DNA of 64,000 bases, taken from NCBI GenBank assembly GCA_009809945.1, contig WTPW01001271.1, forward strand, positions 135,807-199,806, written 5' to 3'. Positions within the stretch are counted from its first letter, which is position 1. Every line of letters begins with the position of its first letter. The translations under genes and the position numbers were made by a program. The notes beneath the pieces are model-generated. The model was not told the origin of the DNA and searched no databases. It saw only the letters and a program-made list of their open reading frames with translations. The stretch is from Gigaspora margarita (Eukaryota > Glomeromycota > Glomeromycetes > Diversisporales > Gigasporaceae). Positions 1 to 10,165 of this stretch are shown one piece after another.

Positions 1-340
1 TTTTTTTTATTAATATAATGTCATAGTAGAAACTTTGTTATAGCAGCCTTAAATTAATCCTAAGATTAGTAGTCTCTTTGTTGTCAAGTAGAGATAGGCG
101 AGGGGTCAGATAAGTTCTTGGACCAGGCTGACAAATTCCTCCAACCTGAAAACTAGTTGAAGTAAAGAGATATGGCTATAGAAAAAAATTCTATGGTAAA
201 GATTTCTAACTACATTTGTNCTACAGAGCACCCAANNTGACATTACACCTNCTATTTCCTATTTTATACTATTATTAATTTAAACTAATAAAATAAATCT
301 AGTTAGGATAGGTTGGAGAAAACCTAAGGTGTTAATCATG
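1..340. repeat. Dispersed repeat R1, copy 1
   Basis: This non-coding sequence is nearly identical to 58924-58951 joined to 59246-59545. The second copy differs mainly by a 286-bp MITE inserted into it. Both copies carry ambiguous bases at the same places (near 220, 237 and 251 here; near 59430-59461 there). The copy begins at or before the window edge, so its left end is unknown. No reading frame or terminal inverted repeat is visible, and the class is unknown. Confidence 0.85.
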
Positions 341-424
341 CCATTATAAAAAGCATGTTGTTAGGGGGTTAAAATAAATTTAAAATATATAATGTATAAT
401 AATAAATAAAAAAATATAAAATTT

Positions 425-665
425 TATATTAAAATGCAAAACAATGCGAAAACCTGTGAAACTGATCAAAATTTGCAAAAGCGTGATTATGTGAATATGT
501 ATATCGTTTATTTATTTTTTAAAAAAAATTTTGAAATTTTGCGAAATATTGCGAAATATTGTGATAATATGCAAAAAATTACCTCCTGCGACCCCGGAGG
601 GGATAATTAGATACAAATTAGGTACAAATTAGGTACAGGATTGCATTGTTTTTATTTGCCCTATT
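425..665 (-). repeat. Dispersed repeat R2 with CCTCC...GGAGG core, copy 1
   Basis: AT-rich sequence built of GCGAAATATT-like words around a small GC-rich core (CCTCC, then GGAGG, near 582-600). The reverse complement matches 55320-55595 and 58240-58505, including the GGTTTTTGCAATATTTCAC flank. It is non-coding and of unknown class. The core can form a short hairpin. Confidence 0.7.
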
Positions 666-689
666 TTGCAATATTTCGCAATACATTTC

Positions 690-842
690 GAAATATTTCA
701 AAATTTCTTCTGAAATCTTTTGAAAGAAATGCATACCGAAATCTTTCGAAAGATTGCGATTCTTTCGAAAGATTTTGCGTCAATCGCAATTCTTTCGAAA
801 GATTTCGGCATACAATTTCTTTCGAAAGATTTCGTATATTAA
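690..842. repeat. Array of palindromic TTTCGAAAGAT words
   Basis: The self-complementary word TCTTTCGAAAGAT or close variants recurs about five times in 150 bp, separated by 15-30 bp. A weaker relative lies at 48665-48770. The 73-codon frame here simply reads the repeat and is not a gene. Confidence 0.7.
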
Positions 843-894
843 TTTTGCTGATGTATGACTAATTCAATTAATTGGTAGAAAAATGTTCAGGAAA

Positions 895-1060
895 AATTTC
901 CAATCCTTGCCAATTTGGCTTGCAAATATTTGGCTATACCTTCCATGTCAACTCCAAGTGAATGCTTATTCTCAAGTGCAAGTAATTTAATAACAGCAAA
1001 ACACACATCAATTAGCGCCAGATTATTTAAAAGGATTCTTTTCTTTAAAAAAATATTGAT
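895..1060 (+). pseudogene. hAT transposase fragment, C-terminal dimerisation domain
   Basis: The translation from 915 contains YLAIPSMSTPSECLFSSAS and, after a short spacer, LITAKHTSISARLF and a hydrophobic LFFKKIL end. This is the order of the hAT C-terminal dimerisation domain (hATC: P-S-E-R-x-F-S, then a basic, then a leucine-rich stretch). Only about 50 residues survive. The catalytic region and the terminal repeats are missing, so this is an isolated relic of a hAT element. The identification rests on motif order alone. Confidence 0.8.
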
Positions 1061-1418
1061 ATTCTGGGTACTACATTTGAGTCATAATCAAAATAGCGTC
1101 TATTGTAGGAATATTTTCATAAATTACTAATAGTGCAGAGTGAGTCAACAAAGTATTTCAATAATATAAGACTTATAAAAATATATCTTTTATCATTAAA
1201 TGCTAAGAAACGATTTTTATTGATTCAATTTAAATTATTCTTTTCCTTGAACAATATTATAATATATTTATATCTCTACATTACGATATTACTATCATAT
1301 TTTATCATATAGAATAATATCGAATTATGTGGATATGGCAGATTTGTTGAATCTTGTAAATATATCAGGTCTAGTAAATATAGTATATGTAACAAATTTG
1401 TTTTTTTTAATAAATATA

Positions 1419-1640
1419 TACCGTATCCTATCATGAATAAGCACCTCCTTTTTTGAAATTTCAAACTCAACGTTCTTGATAACTATCTTATCAAATTTAA
1501 TAAAATTTTTTTTATTTAAATTTTATAGATCTATAAAATTTAAATAAAAAAAATTTTATTAAGTTTGATAAGATAGTTATCAAGAACGTTGAGTTTGAAA
1601 TTTCAAAAAAGGGGGTGCTTATTCATGATAGGATACGGTA
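1419..1640. mobile_element. Near-perfect palindromic MITE, Tc1/mariner-like
   Basis: A 222-bp dyad centred at 1529/1530 (AGATCT). The two arms of about 110 bp differ at only about three positions, so the single strand would fold into one long hairpin. The ends read TACCGTATCC and GGATACGGTA. If TA is the target duplication, the element starts with CCGTATCC, which fits a Tc1/mariner-type non-autonomous element. The high arm identity suggests a fairly recent copy. A smaller element at 17098-17212 also starts TA-CCGTAT. Confidence 0.85.
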
Positions 1641-3052
1641 AATAACTTTTTAGCTTCATTCGAGTTTGTGCACACTAAGTAGGAATTGTGTCAAATAAAT
1701 CTTTGTAATAATAAATTGTCCTTGCGATCATATTAAACCTGATACATAAGAGAGCGAAAGAGTAAAAATGGAATTAATAATTAAAAATACTACTTATATG
1801 GTAAATTTGATAATTAGCTTTGTAATATAACAATATCACTAATATAATTTAAAAACTGAAACCCCAATGATCGATGATACGTTAAAATTCTAAAGCATAT
1901 ACAAAATATGAGAATAGAAGATTGTAAAAATAAATAAAATTACTTAACTTCAAGACTGCCTAGTTAAAGCTTTAATAACCCTTTCATAAATCATTCGAAA
2001 CGTGCTAGAAGCTCAAATAATAAAAAAAATTCTTTTGTCATGCCTAAAGTTATTGCACTTGGCTAAAATTAGCTCCTGAAACTAGATCATCTTGCATGCG
2101 TTAGCAGGTAATATTAGGCAAGTGTAACCAAGTACAACTTGTAACTTCAGGCATATTTATTTATATGTCACTTAAAAATTACAATCCAGATATAATCCGA
2201 ATTAGAATCTGAATAACTAACAAATATCTGTTTATACATCTGAATTAAAAAATATAAAATAGGATGTCTATCTGGATATCTGGTTTTATATCTGGATCCA
2301 AGCACTAGTGAAAACTCATTCTTTTTGATCATATTTGAATGCACATCTATGCTTTGTTTGGCCCTATAACAATCTGCAGTCAGTGTACTGGTAATAATAC
2401 ATATTAATAGTATATATATATATAGTATACTAAATTCAAAGTAAAATTTTTTATTATACAGATCAACAAACTATTTAATAACAAAATAGTAAATAATAAA
2501 ACATTTGCTCAAATTACATACTGAACCTTCACTCAAAAGTTACTAACTGAACTTTTGCTAAACTTTTTTTCAAATTATTTTTTTATAACTTACTAAACTT
2601 TCACTCAAATACTTACTGAACCTTTGTTCAAATTAATCTAGCTTCGGACATTTATTAGATTCTGATTTCAAGTATATAGTTAGCCTATTATTTTTTTAGT
2701 GATATCTTAGTAATCACTAGGCCAATTTGGATAATATAACTATTATTAGGTGCATCTTAATAAGCTCTACAACTTTTAATTAATTAACTTTTGTTGTTAA
2801 CTTAATAAAAAATTTACTTTTTATTGGATTCCACTCAGATTCTAACATAATAAAAATTTATATTGTACTTATTCCCAAAATTTATTATTGTTCCAATATA
2901 GTAATTTTGCAGATCTTATCTGAATTATCAATTAATCTTTATCAAATTTTTACTATATATAGAACAATGCATGCTAGTTGCAATAGTATTAATTTTAATA
3001 GATAAAAAATTTAAAAAAATGTATTCATATATATTATAAATTTATCTAGAAT
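1641..3052. other. AT-rich stretch without a recognisable gene
   Basis: There is no open frame of note and no tRNA-like fold. At 2498-2632 a weak tandem repeat of about 25-30 bp (ACTGAACCTTTGCTCAAATT and variants) occurs in three to four degenerate copies. The rest shows nothing I can name. Confidence 0.5.
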
Positions 3053-3343
3053 AATTTGAAAGGACCCCGAACATCTCTCATATAGGTCTTTTTTTTTTAG
3101 CAAATTAGTTAAAATTTAACCCAAGGTCCAAATTTAAAATTTGGCGAATTAGTATTAATTTAAATAATGGTCACATATTGAATTTTAGCGAAATATTTAA
3201 AATTTCACATTGTTATATTTAATATTTTGGCAAAAATATTAAAAATGATAAATAAATAAACAAATAAATAAAGTAAAAAAAGCACGTTATTTTTTATATT
3301 TACTTTGGTAAAAAAAGATTTTATACTACGTTTATTATTTATT

Positions 3344-3711
3344 CAATTATTATAAAACGCACCTATGGTGTTTTATCACCATAGGTAAATTAGATTTGCA
3401 AATTTGTGTAACAAAAACAAAAAAATAAATTTTTATAAAACAAAAAATAAATTTAGATTACTTTAGGGTTAGGGTGAGGCCTGGGATTTTATCGGGGCAT
3501 TACTATATACAAAATTTAGCAAGGAATTTTTTTTATTAGAGCCCCAAAGTTGGTTTCATAAGCAAAATTTTGAGTTATGAATGTTTTTTTAAAAAAATAA
3601 ACAAAAAAATGAAATTTTATGTTATACCTGATCTTAAATTTTGCTTGGCTATTCTAATAGTTTTGTATAACATGGTGTAAACCACCATAGGTGCATTTTA
3701 GTAAAACTCAT
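3344..3711 (-). mobile_element. MITE family M, copy 1 (nested)
   Basis: Inverted ends TTATAAAACGCACCTATGG on the left and CCATAGGTGCATTTTAG on the right. It carries the internal blocks shared with copies at 5879-6860 and 60848-61733: TTGTGTAACAAAAAC, a TTAGGGTTAGGG word, AAAATTTAGCAAGGAA, AGAGCCCCAAA and ATGTTATACCTGATC. This copy lies in the opposite orientation to the other two and is inserted inside the 3061-5447 element. Non-coding. Confidence 0.85.
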
Positions 3712-3837
3712 ATTTATTTATCAGGTTTAATTTTGGTCTATAATTTATATATTACGCAGATTTGCAAATCAATTAATTAGTACCTGTGTATTGTTTATTT
3801 TTTTATATAGTTTTATTATTATTACTGTATAATTTTA

Positions 3838-4310
3838 TATTTAAACATTTTTTTTAGTTTTATTTTATTTTTTTTTTTAATTTTTTAATTTTATTATTTT
3901 TACGTTTTTTTTTAAATTATTTATTTAAATTATTTAATTATTTTTTATTTAAATTTTTTTTTAATTTTTTTCTATTTTTCATTTTTTTGGTTTTTTAAAT
4001 TTAAATTTTTAACGTTTATTTATTTATTTTTTAATGCTTGTTTTTTATTTAAACTTTTAATTAAATTTTTTTAATTTTTTTCGATTTTTTTAATTTTTTT
4101 TCTTTCATATTTATTTATATTTATTTTTTTTAAATTATTTATTTTAAATTATGATTATAAAACGTTTTATTTGTTTTTTATTATTTATTTTATTTTTAGT
4201 ATTTTTTTTATTTAATTTAAATACGGTTCTTTTTTTATTTTGATTTAAATATAAATGTTATTATTTATTTTATTCAATATTGCAGGTTACACAGATTAAC
4301 ATTATAGATA

Positions 4311-4347
<37 letters not shown>

Positions 4348-4350
4348 TAT
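3838..4350. repeat. T-rich low-complexity tract
   Basis: About 500 bp of nearly pure T/A sequence with long T runs (23 T at 4313-4342, with one break). It contains no gene and lies inside the 3061-5447 element. Confidence 0.8.
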
Positions 4351-4389
4351 TAATCTACAATTTACCCTCTTTTTTTTTTCTTCGATGCT

Positions 4390-4545
4390 ACCATTTTGCA
4401 GAAATCATTGTTTACTAGAGCCGTCGTTTGTCAGAGTTGTCACTTTGTTCGAGTCACCGTTTTGTTGAAGTTACCATTTTGTTGAAGTCACCATTTTGTT
4501 GAAGTCACCGTTTTGTTAGAGTCGTCGTTTTGTTAGAGCATAGTT
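4390..4545. repeat. Tandem repeat, 17-18 bp unit
   Basis: About seven imperfect copies of TTTTGTTGAAGTCACCG, with variants such as TTAGAGTCGTCG. The middle units (4455-4515) are nearly identical. It is non-coding and internal to the long AGGACCCC element. Confidence 0.75.
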
Positions 4546-5200
4546 CGTTGAACCCTAATTGTTGAATGCATTGAATGTTGGTGCTATTGTTAGTTGGAGC
4601 CATCGCTTGTAGTGTCGCACTTTGATTGTATCGTCATTAGTTCGCCATTTATAAGTGTTTTCACTTTTTTGTTGTTCGTTTTCTAGCGCCACACTTGCCG
4701 GGATCGTCAGTTACTTGGATATTGGTCGGTGGTGAGCTTTTGATATAAATGTGTGAATCTATACCCATCTAAATTTATAACTAATACATGCAAATTTATT
4801 TAATTTTAGGGGCTAATTTTGGTCAAGTGCAACTTCAGGCAACCGAATAGTCAGGTGTCAACTCTTCAGCTACGAACATAAACATTGGCTTTTGTTAGTA
4901 ATAGTAGGCTAGAATATAATTAAAATTAGCTATATTTAGATGTTTTAGAGTAAGATTACACAAAGTTAAGGCTAGATTAGCTTAGTATCATGATAGGATT
5001 GTAGGGGTAAGTTTAAAATATTATAGGGTTAGCACTAACTTGTTGTTGGGTTAGGATTATACGAAGTTATTATTAGATGGAAGAGTAGTTCTAGTGATAG
5101 TGTGAGGGTAAATTGCTTAGAGTTAGAGCTAGAATTGTTATTATACATGTGTATAAATAAATAATAATTCTTGAATATATGCTAAATTTTAAAGAGCTGT
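4546..5200. other. Interior of the 3061-5447 element, no gene
   Basis: Moderately AT-rich sequence with TAGGGTTAG and GGGTTAGGATTATAC words, but no coding frame and no transposase motif. Confidence 0.5.
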
Positions 5201-5878
5201 GCAAAAATTAAAAAAAATTTTTAACTATCATTGGCAGGGTTGCAGATTTGTGCAGATTTTATTAATTACAGTTTTAAAAAATTTGTACTATATTTATTTA
5301 CCTGATACTAGATGTTATAATTTAGTTTTTAGCAAATTACTATAAAATTTTCCAACTTTTAGCAAATTTGCTTGATTTTAGAGGTAGCAAAAATGCTTAA
5401 ATTCATGCAGATCAGTTATAACCTCTATAAAAGATGTCTGGGGTCCTGATTTGAATTTGTCTAAATAGTACAAAATAAGCAATTTTGATTGGCTATATTA
5501 TATAATCATCATATAATTTCTGTAAACAATTTTTTAATACCTAATCTTTAAATATATATTTCTTAATGAATATTTAACCAATTTTAATAAATTTACTATC
5601 ATTAGAATCAAAAAAATATATACTTAACTTTTATTAAAAATTTAAAATTAACTTAGTAAAATTTTTTTTAATTTTTTAAAAAAAAATTGGTTATTAATTT
5701 TATATATAATTTATGAATATTGTACTCTACTCTTAGTATTATCTTTTATATTTTAAGGAATTACTTTAATCAAACATATTATTGTTTTAAATAATAATAT
5801 AAATTTACAAAGATTGTAAAGATAAAAAATATATCAACTTTAAAAGAAAGATTTTTTTGAATTATATAGAGTTAATTA

Positions 5879-6860
5879 ATGAGTTTTACTAAAATGCACC
5901 TATAGTGTTTTACACCATGTTATACAAAACTATTAGAATAGCCAATCAAAATTTAAGATCAGGTGTAACATAAAATTTCATTTTTTGTTTATTTTTTAAA
6001 AAAAATATTTATATAGTCCAGTGCAAAAAGATTTGTACCTCAAATAGCTTTGATTAAAATATTTTTTGTACTAATTAATTTTTAATTTTTTTAATTTATT
6101 ATAATTATTAGGTTATCAGATTAATAAAAATAAAATTATTTTGATTATTTTTATTGATAAAAATAAAAAAATTTATAATAGTAACTTTTTTAAAAATATT
6201 TACTATATAATTTACTATAGTAATTTATATATACGTGTATATAGTAAAAAAATCAAATGGTCAAGCTTTAAAGCTTAATTTTGTTACAACTAGTAATTCA
6301 ATTTTGCTCAAATTTTAATCATATCTTTATTATATGCACATTAATGCACTTGCATAGTACAAGCTCATACAACTGTATATTGGTTGTGAAATCAGTTAAA
6401 ATATCTTTTTTTTTAAAAAAATTTTTTTTTTCAAATACAGTAAATTGTACATGCTTAATTATTAAAATAAACCAATATTAAACCAATAAAATTATATAAT
6501 AAGTTAGATTAAAACCTATTTTATTTGATATTAAAAAATTTTTAATAATTAATCAGAAATATAAAAACTTTTACTTAGAGTCAAGATTATGAAATTTTTT
6601 TAGATACAAATTTTTCTGCACCAGACCATTTCTCAAAATTTTGCCTATAAAACCACCTTTGGGCTCTAATAAAAAAAATTTCTTGCTAAATTTTGAATAT
6701 ATTAATGCCCAGATAAAATCTCGGGGCTTACTCTAATCCTAAAGTAATTAAAATTTATTTTTGTTTTATAAAAATTATTTTTTGTTTTTGTTACACAGAT
6801 TTGCAAATCTACTTTATCTATAGTGATAAAATACCATAAGTGCATTTTATAATAATTGTT
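5879..6860 (+). mobile_element. MITE family M, copy 2, interrupted
   Basis: Starts ATGAGTTTTACTAAAATGC and ends GTGCATTTTATAATAATTG. It matches copy 3 (60848-61733) outside an insertion at about 6016-6626. Internal blocks include AGGTGTAACATAAAATTTC, GGGCTCTAATAAAAAAAATT and TTGTTACACAGATTTGCAA. The inverted ends share about 18 bp around GCACCTATRGTG. No coding capacity. Confidence 0.85.
6016..6626. mobile_element. TIR element nested in MITE M copy 2
   Basis: Left end GTCCAGTGCAAAAAGATTTG and right end AAATTTTTCTGCACCAGAC form an imperfect TIR of about 27 bp. Comparison with the uninterrupted family M sequence at 60970-61000 shows this block is extra. The TIR style (CAGTGCAAAAA then TTTGTA) resembles Tc1-like elements, but the duplicated target is not clear. 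Non-coding. Confidence 0.7.
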
Positions 6861-6996
6861 ATCAAAAAAGAATTTGCTTTTTCTAATAATTACTTGTACT
6901 AAATTTTTTACAAATATAAAACAAAAAGCTGCTAAAGTAAAAAGAAGAAGTACTATAAAGTAATAGTTTTTATAAAGGTCAACCAAGAGTTCTTAA

Positions 6997-7152
6997 TTAG
7001 AGGAGTAACAAAAATCAGGTGATTTTTTAGAAGAAGGGGGTAAAAAATGTTGAAATTATATATAAGAACCTGACCAAATCTATATTAAGAAGGGGAGGAG
7101 GGGAGTAGGCCTCTAATAAAAAATAATTAGGTGATTAATAACATGGCCTTTA
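6997..7152 (+). mobile_element. MITE family G (CAGGTGATT), copy A
   Basis: A 155-bp element with ends TTAGAGGAGTAACAAAAATC and, inverted, AATAAAGGCCATGTTATTAA. The inner ends carry AATCAGGTGATTTTT and AATTAGGTGATTAAT. Four copies occur in the window (also 8184-8346, 25397-25554 and 57927-58083). The consensus outer end TWAGGGmmGTGWC is TAGGG-like. Non-coding. Confidence 0.8.
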
Positions 7153-8183
7153 TTTGTTTTTTGTTAAGACTAGTAATGCCACTGAAATTGATTTTTGAAA
7201 AAGGCCTATTTCGTCTTCATTAAAGAAAATTAAAATTTTTTATAAAGAAGAGCAAATAAAATTTATATAGATATGTTCCTTATAATTTCATCTTTTCAAA
7301 AAAAGTATCAAATAATTTTGTCTTTCAAGTAAAATAATTTTGTCTTCAAATTTTAATTTCAGGTTTTTAAACCTGAAATGCTTTTGTTCTCATATATAGT
7401 TAAGACTCCTTCATATATTTGACATGCAAACCAAAAGTGTTAGTATACAAAATAACTAACAAAAGATGGCACTTTTGTACACAAAATTTTGGTAAAAAAA
7501 GTCTTTTATTAACAAAGTTTTTTTTATGTAGCTTACAAGAAAAACAGCAAATAAGTTTTTTAATATACTTAATAGAAATTTAAAGATTATAAATCAAAAG
7601 CCTACTACCATATTCTTACTTTTCTTAGAGTTTTTTAAAAAATATTTTTACTAAAAAAAAAGTTGTTTATTTCTTTTAAAAATCTGTATTATTTACCAAT
7701 TCCAAATTGGAAACAGAAATTACATATATAGGACAAAGAATAGCATCAATCATTTAAAAAAATTTTTGTAAGGATGACTCTATCCAAAAATGATTATATA
7801 TATAATATAACTAAAGCTAAATTTAAAAGTATTATATAATTTTTAAACTACTTTTCATAGTTACAAACTATTATCAATTTTGTCTTTTTTTTTGTCTTTT
7901 TTATTTTTTCTTATTTTTAGTTGTTGTTTTTGGTCTTTGGTTAGATTTTTGTAGTATCATCACTTTTTTTCTTTTATTTTCTTTAGTTTTATAAACTATT
8001 TATTGTATAAATTTAAATGCATTTATTTTAGAGGCTAGATAAAGAAGATTAAGTAAAATTAAACAATCTTGATAACAGCAGACAAGAGCTAGTTGATGAA
8101 TTTTTTTTAACAAATTCTTTAAAAAGTTAAAGAACCAAAAAAGGAAATAAATCTGTACTATGACAAATTATATTAGATACTTC
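7153..8183. other. AT-rich spacer, no gene
   Basis: No supported gene. A small palindrome TTTCAGGTTTTTAAACCTGAA lies near 7360. The rest is AT-rich sequence without recognisable repeats inside the window. Confidence 0.5.
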
Positions 8184-8346
8184 AGTAAGAGCCGTGTCAT
8201 TAATTACCTGATTATTTTTTATTAGAGGCCTATCCCCCCTCCCCCTCTCTTTAATATAAATTTGGTCAGGTTCCTATATATAATTTCAACATTTTTTAGC
8301 CCCCCTCCCCTCTAAAAAATCACCTGATTTTTGTCACTTTCCTAAC
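8184..8346 (-). mobile_element. MITE family G, copy B (inverted)
   Basis: Reverse-complement relative of copy A. It reads GTGTCATTAATTACCTGATT at the left and AATCACCTGATTTTTGTCAC at the right, with a C-rich middle (CCTATCCCCCCTCCCCCTC). It lies 1.2 kb from copy A in the opposite orientation. Confidence 0.8.
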
Positions 8347-8824
8347 CAGATAAGTCTTTACTATTGAGAAAGTAGAAATAACAATAGAATTTTAATTTTT
8401 TAGGGTGCTTTTAGACATTTTTTACAAGAAATCTATCTCCTGCAGAGAGAAATATATTCCAACTAATCAAAAACTACAAATATTACATGATACGATTCTG
8501 AAGTACTACTTGAGCCAGACATATTTGTATTACTCAGACTTTTATTTCACTTATCAACTTCAAACAAAAATTTGTTTGCCTGATCAAATTCGATTGTGTT
8601 TGTGTAATGAATAATGAATTTAAAAAAACAAAAAAAGATATAATAAAAGCAAAGTATAAAATTTAGGGCAGTTAATGAAGTAATCTGGAGTAGAGTTGAG
8701 CATACTTTGCTGGAGTAACATCTAAAACTATATCACTCCGAAGTATACTACTACAGATTAAGCTTTATAGTTTGACACTAGAGTATTGAATCTTGTATAC
8801 TAAATTGAAGTATACTTCGAAGTA
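8347..8824. other. AT-rich spacer, no gene
   Basis: A 69-codon frame starts at 8405 but has no family resemblance or supporting context. From 8690 to 8824 the sequence repeats GAAGTATACT-like words up to the next element. Confidence 0.4.
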
Positions 8825-9111
8825 CTGTATATTCCCAAAAATAAGCTACCTTTTTTGGGCCAAGAATTACACAAAAAAACGTGGGGTAGCTTATTTTCAA
8901 ATTGTTAAATTTTTTGAAAAATTAAAAAATGAACTAATAAAAGTTTATGAAATTTTTACTATAAGTGTATTTGATGCTCTAAACAAGTTTACTTAATGAC
9001 AGGTTTGATATTTATTTAGTAAAATTTGGACTTTTATATGTAGCAACTGCTAATGTATTTTTTGAAATTTTTGAAAAAATCAGAGGGTAGCTTATTTTTG
9101 AGAATATACAG
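8825..9111. mobile_element. MITE with CTGTATATTC ends and TA duplication
   Basis: Inverted ends CTGTATATTCCCAAAAATAA and TTATTTTTGAGAATATACAG continue into AGCTACC/GGTAGCT, giving a TIR of about 27 bp. TA flanks both ends (8823-8824 and 9112-9113), which fits Tc1/mariner-like transposition. The 287-bp interior has no credible coding sequence. Confidence 0.85.
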
Positions 9112-9743
9112 TATACTTCAAAGCATTATACTTTAGATAATTACAGTTATACAGTAATATAATTTGCTCTAAGCTAACTGCTACTAATAGCTATTGATTA
9201 TCTCTGAACAGATCATTTATACTGGAAAAAGAATTATTACTTATTCAACTTTTAAAAAAAAATTTGTCAAATTTTAGTAAGTATAAAAATTACAGATAAG
9301 TCCATTCTTTTCATTAGAATATTAGACAAGCCTAAAAGTTTAATGAGAGTTCTAGATTTTGTCAATAATAGGCATTATACTAATTAAAAAATTATATTAC
9401 TTTCTATTATTATTTGAGTAAATCACTTATATATTATATATAATATTGAAGTATTATATATGAAAATATGGTTTAATATATATACAAAAAAACTTTCTGT
9501 AAAGTTCAAAAGCTTATGTGTTAATTATTATTATATAAGTTAATCAAAAATATTAAGCAAATACAAAAACCAAACTAAAATCTTAGATACAATAAAAAAA
9601 TTGACCATTTATACTTCTAATAGTATATATATGCTATATGTTTTATTAATACTAAATTCTATATTTAATGTACCCAACAAGACCTATATTCCAAAAAATC
9701 CCAAAAACTAATCTAAATATTTTTAGTTTTCAAAAAAAAAGAA
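9112..9743. other. AT-rich spacer, no gene
   Basis: No frame, fold or repeat that I can name. It abuts the outer TIR of the element split by LINE-A. Confidence 0.5.
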
Positions 9744-9749
9744 TTAGAT

Positions 9750-9948
9750 ATAAGGTGAAAGGGGGTATTGTGATGAAGGGGGGTATTGTGACGAATTTGT
9801 ACTATCTTGTGATACAATGATAATTTTTATACCATTCGATTCGTCTCGATGAGATGAATCGAATAGTGGTTAGATCATCGAATTCTGATTACTGGATCAC
9901 AAGATAATGATGATTATGTATGTACGACACTACAATACAAAAATAATT
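9750..9948 (+). mobile_element. Left arm of a TIR element split by LINE-A
   Basis: Starts ATAAGGTGAAAGGGGGTATT. The reverse complement of 20195-20600 matches it for about 200 bp, including the palindromic block ATTCGTCTCGATGAGATGAA and the inner end CTACAATACAAAAATAATT. LINE-A begins directly after this inner end, so a small palindrome-rich MITE was split by the LINE. The GGGGTATTGTGA word is duplicated near the tip, which suggests a nested or duplicated end. Confidence 0.8.
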
Positions 9949-10165
9949 GAAACAAACTCTTTCCGGTACTGATCTTCAAAACAAAAATTTGGAAAATAAA
10001 CACTATATGCCAAGAGTTTTAATAGTAAACTACCGATAACTGAGCCCTCTGGGCTAAATAGACGAAGACCCTGCTGTTCCCATACAAACGTTAGTCAGAA
10101 TAACCAAAAGGAAGAGGCCCATTACTCTTTCCACACTGGAAATTTTCTTTAATTTCCTTCCAACA

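Larger units (their letters stand above)
3061..5447. mobile_element. Long AGGACCCC-family TIR element (2.4 kb)
   Basis: The left end reads AGGACCCCGAACATCTC and the right end GATGTCTGGGGTCCT. The flanks are AATTTGAA (3053-3060) and GATTTGAA (5448-5455), an 8-bp target duplication with one mismatch, as expected for hAT-type elements. The same termini bound elements at 20733-21029, 22167-24966 and 59938-60223. Subterminal sequence is rich in TTTAGCAAATT words. No transposase frame is visible, so it is non-autonomous. It holds a nested TIR element (3344-3711), a T-rich tract and a 17-18-bp tandem repeat. Confidence 0.85.
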
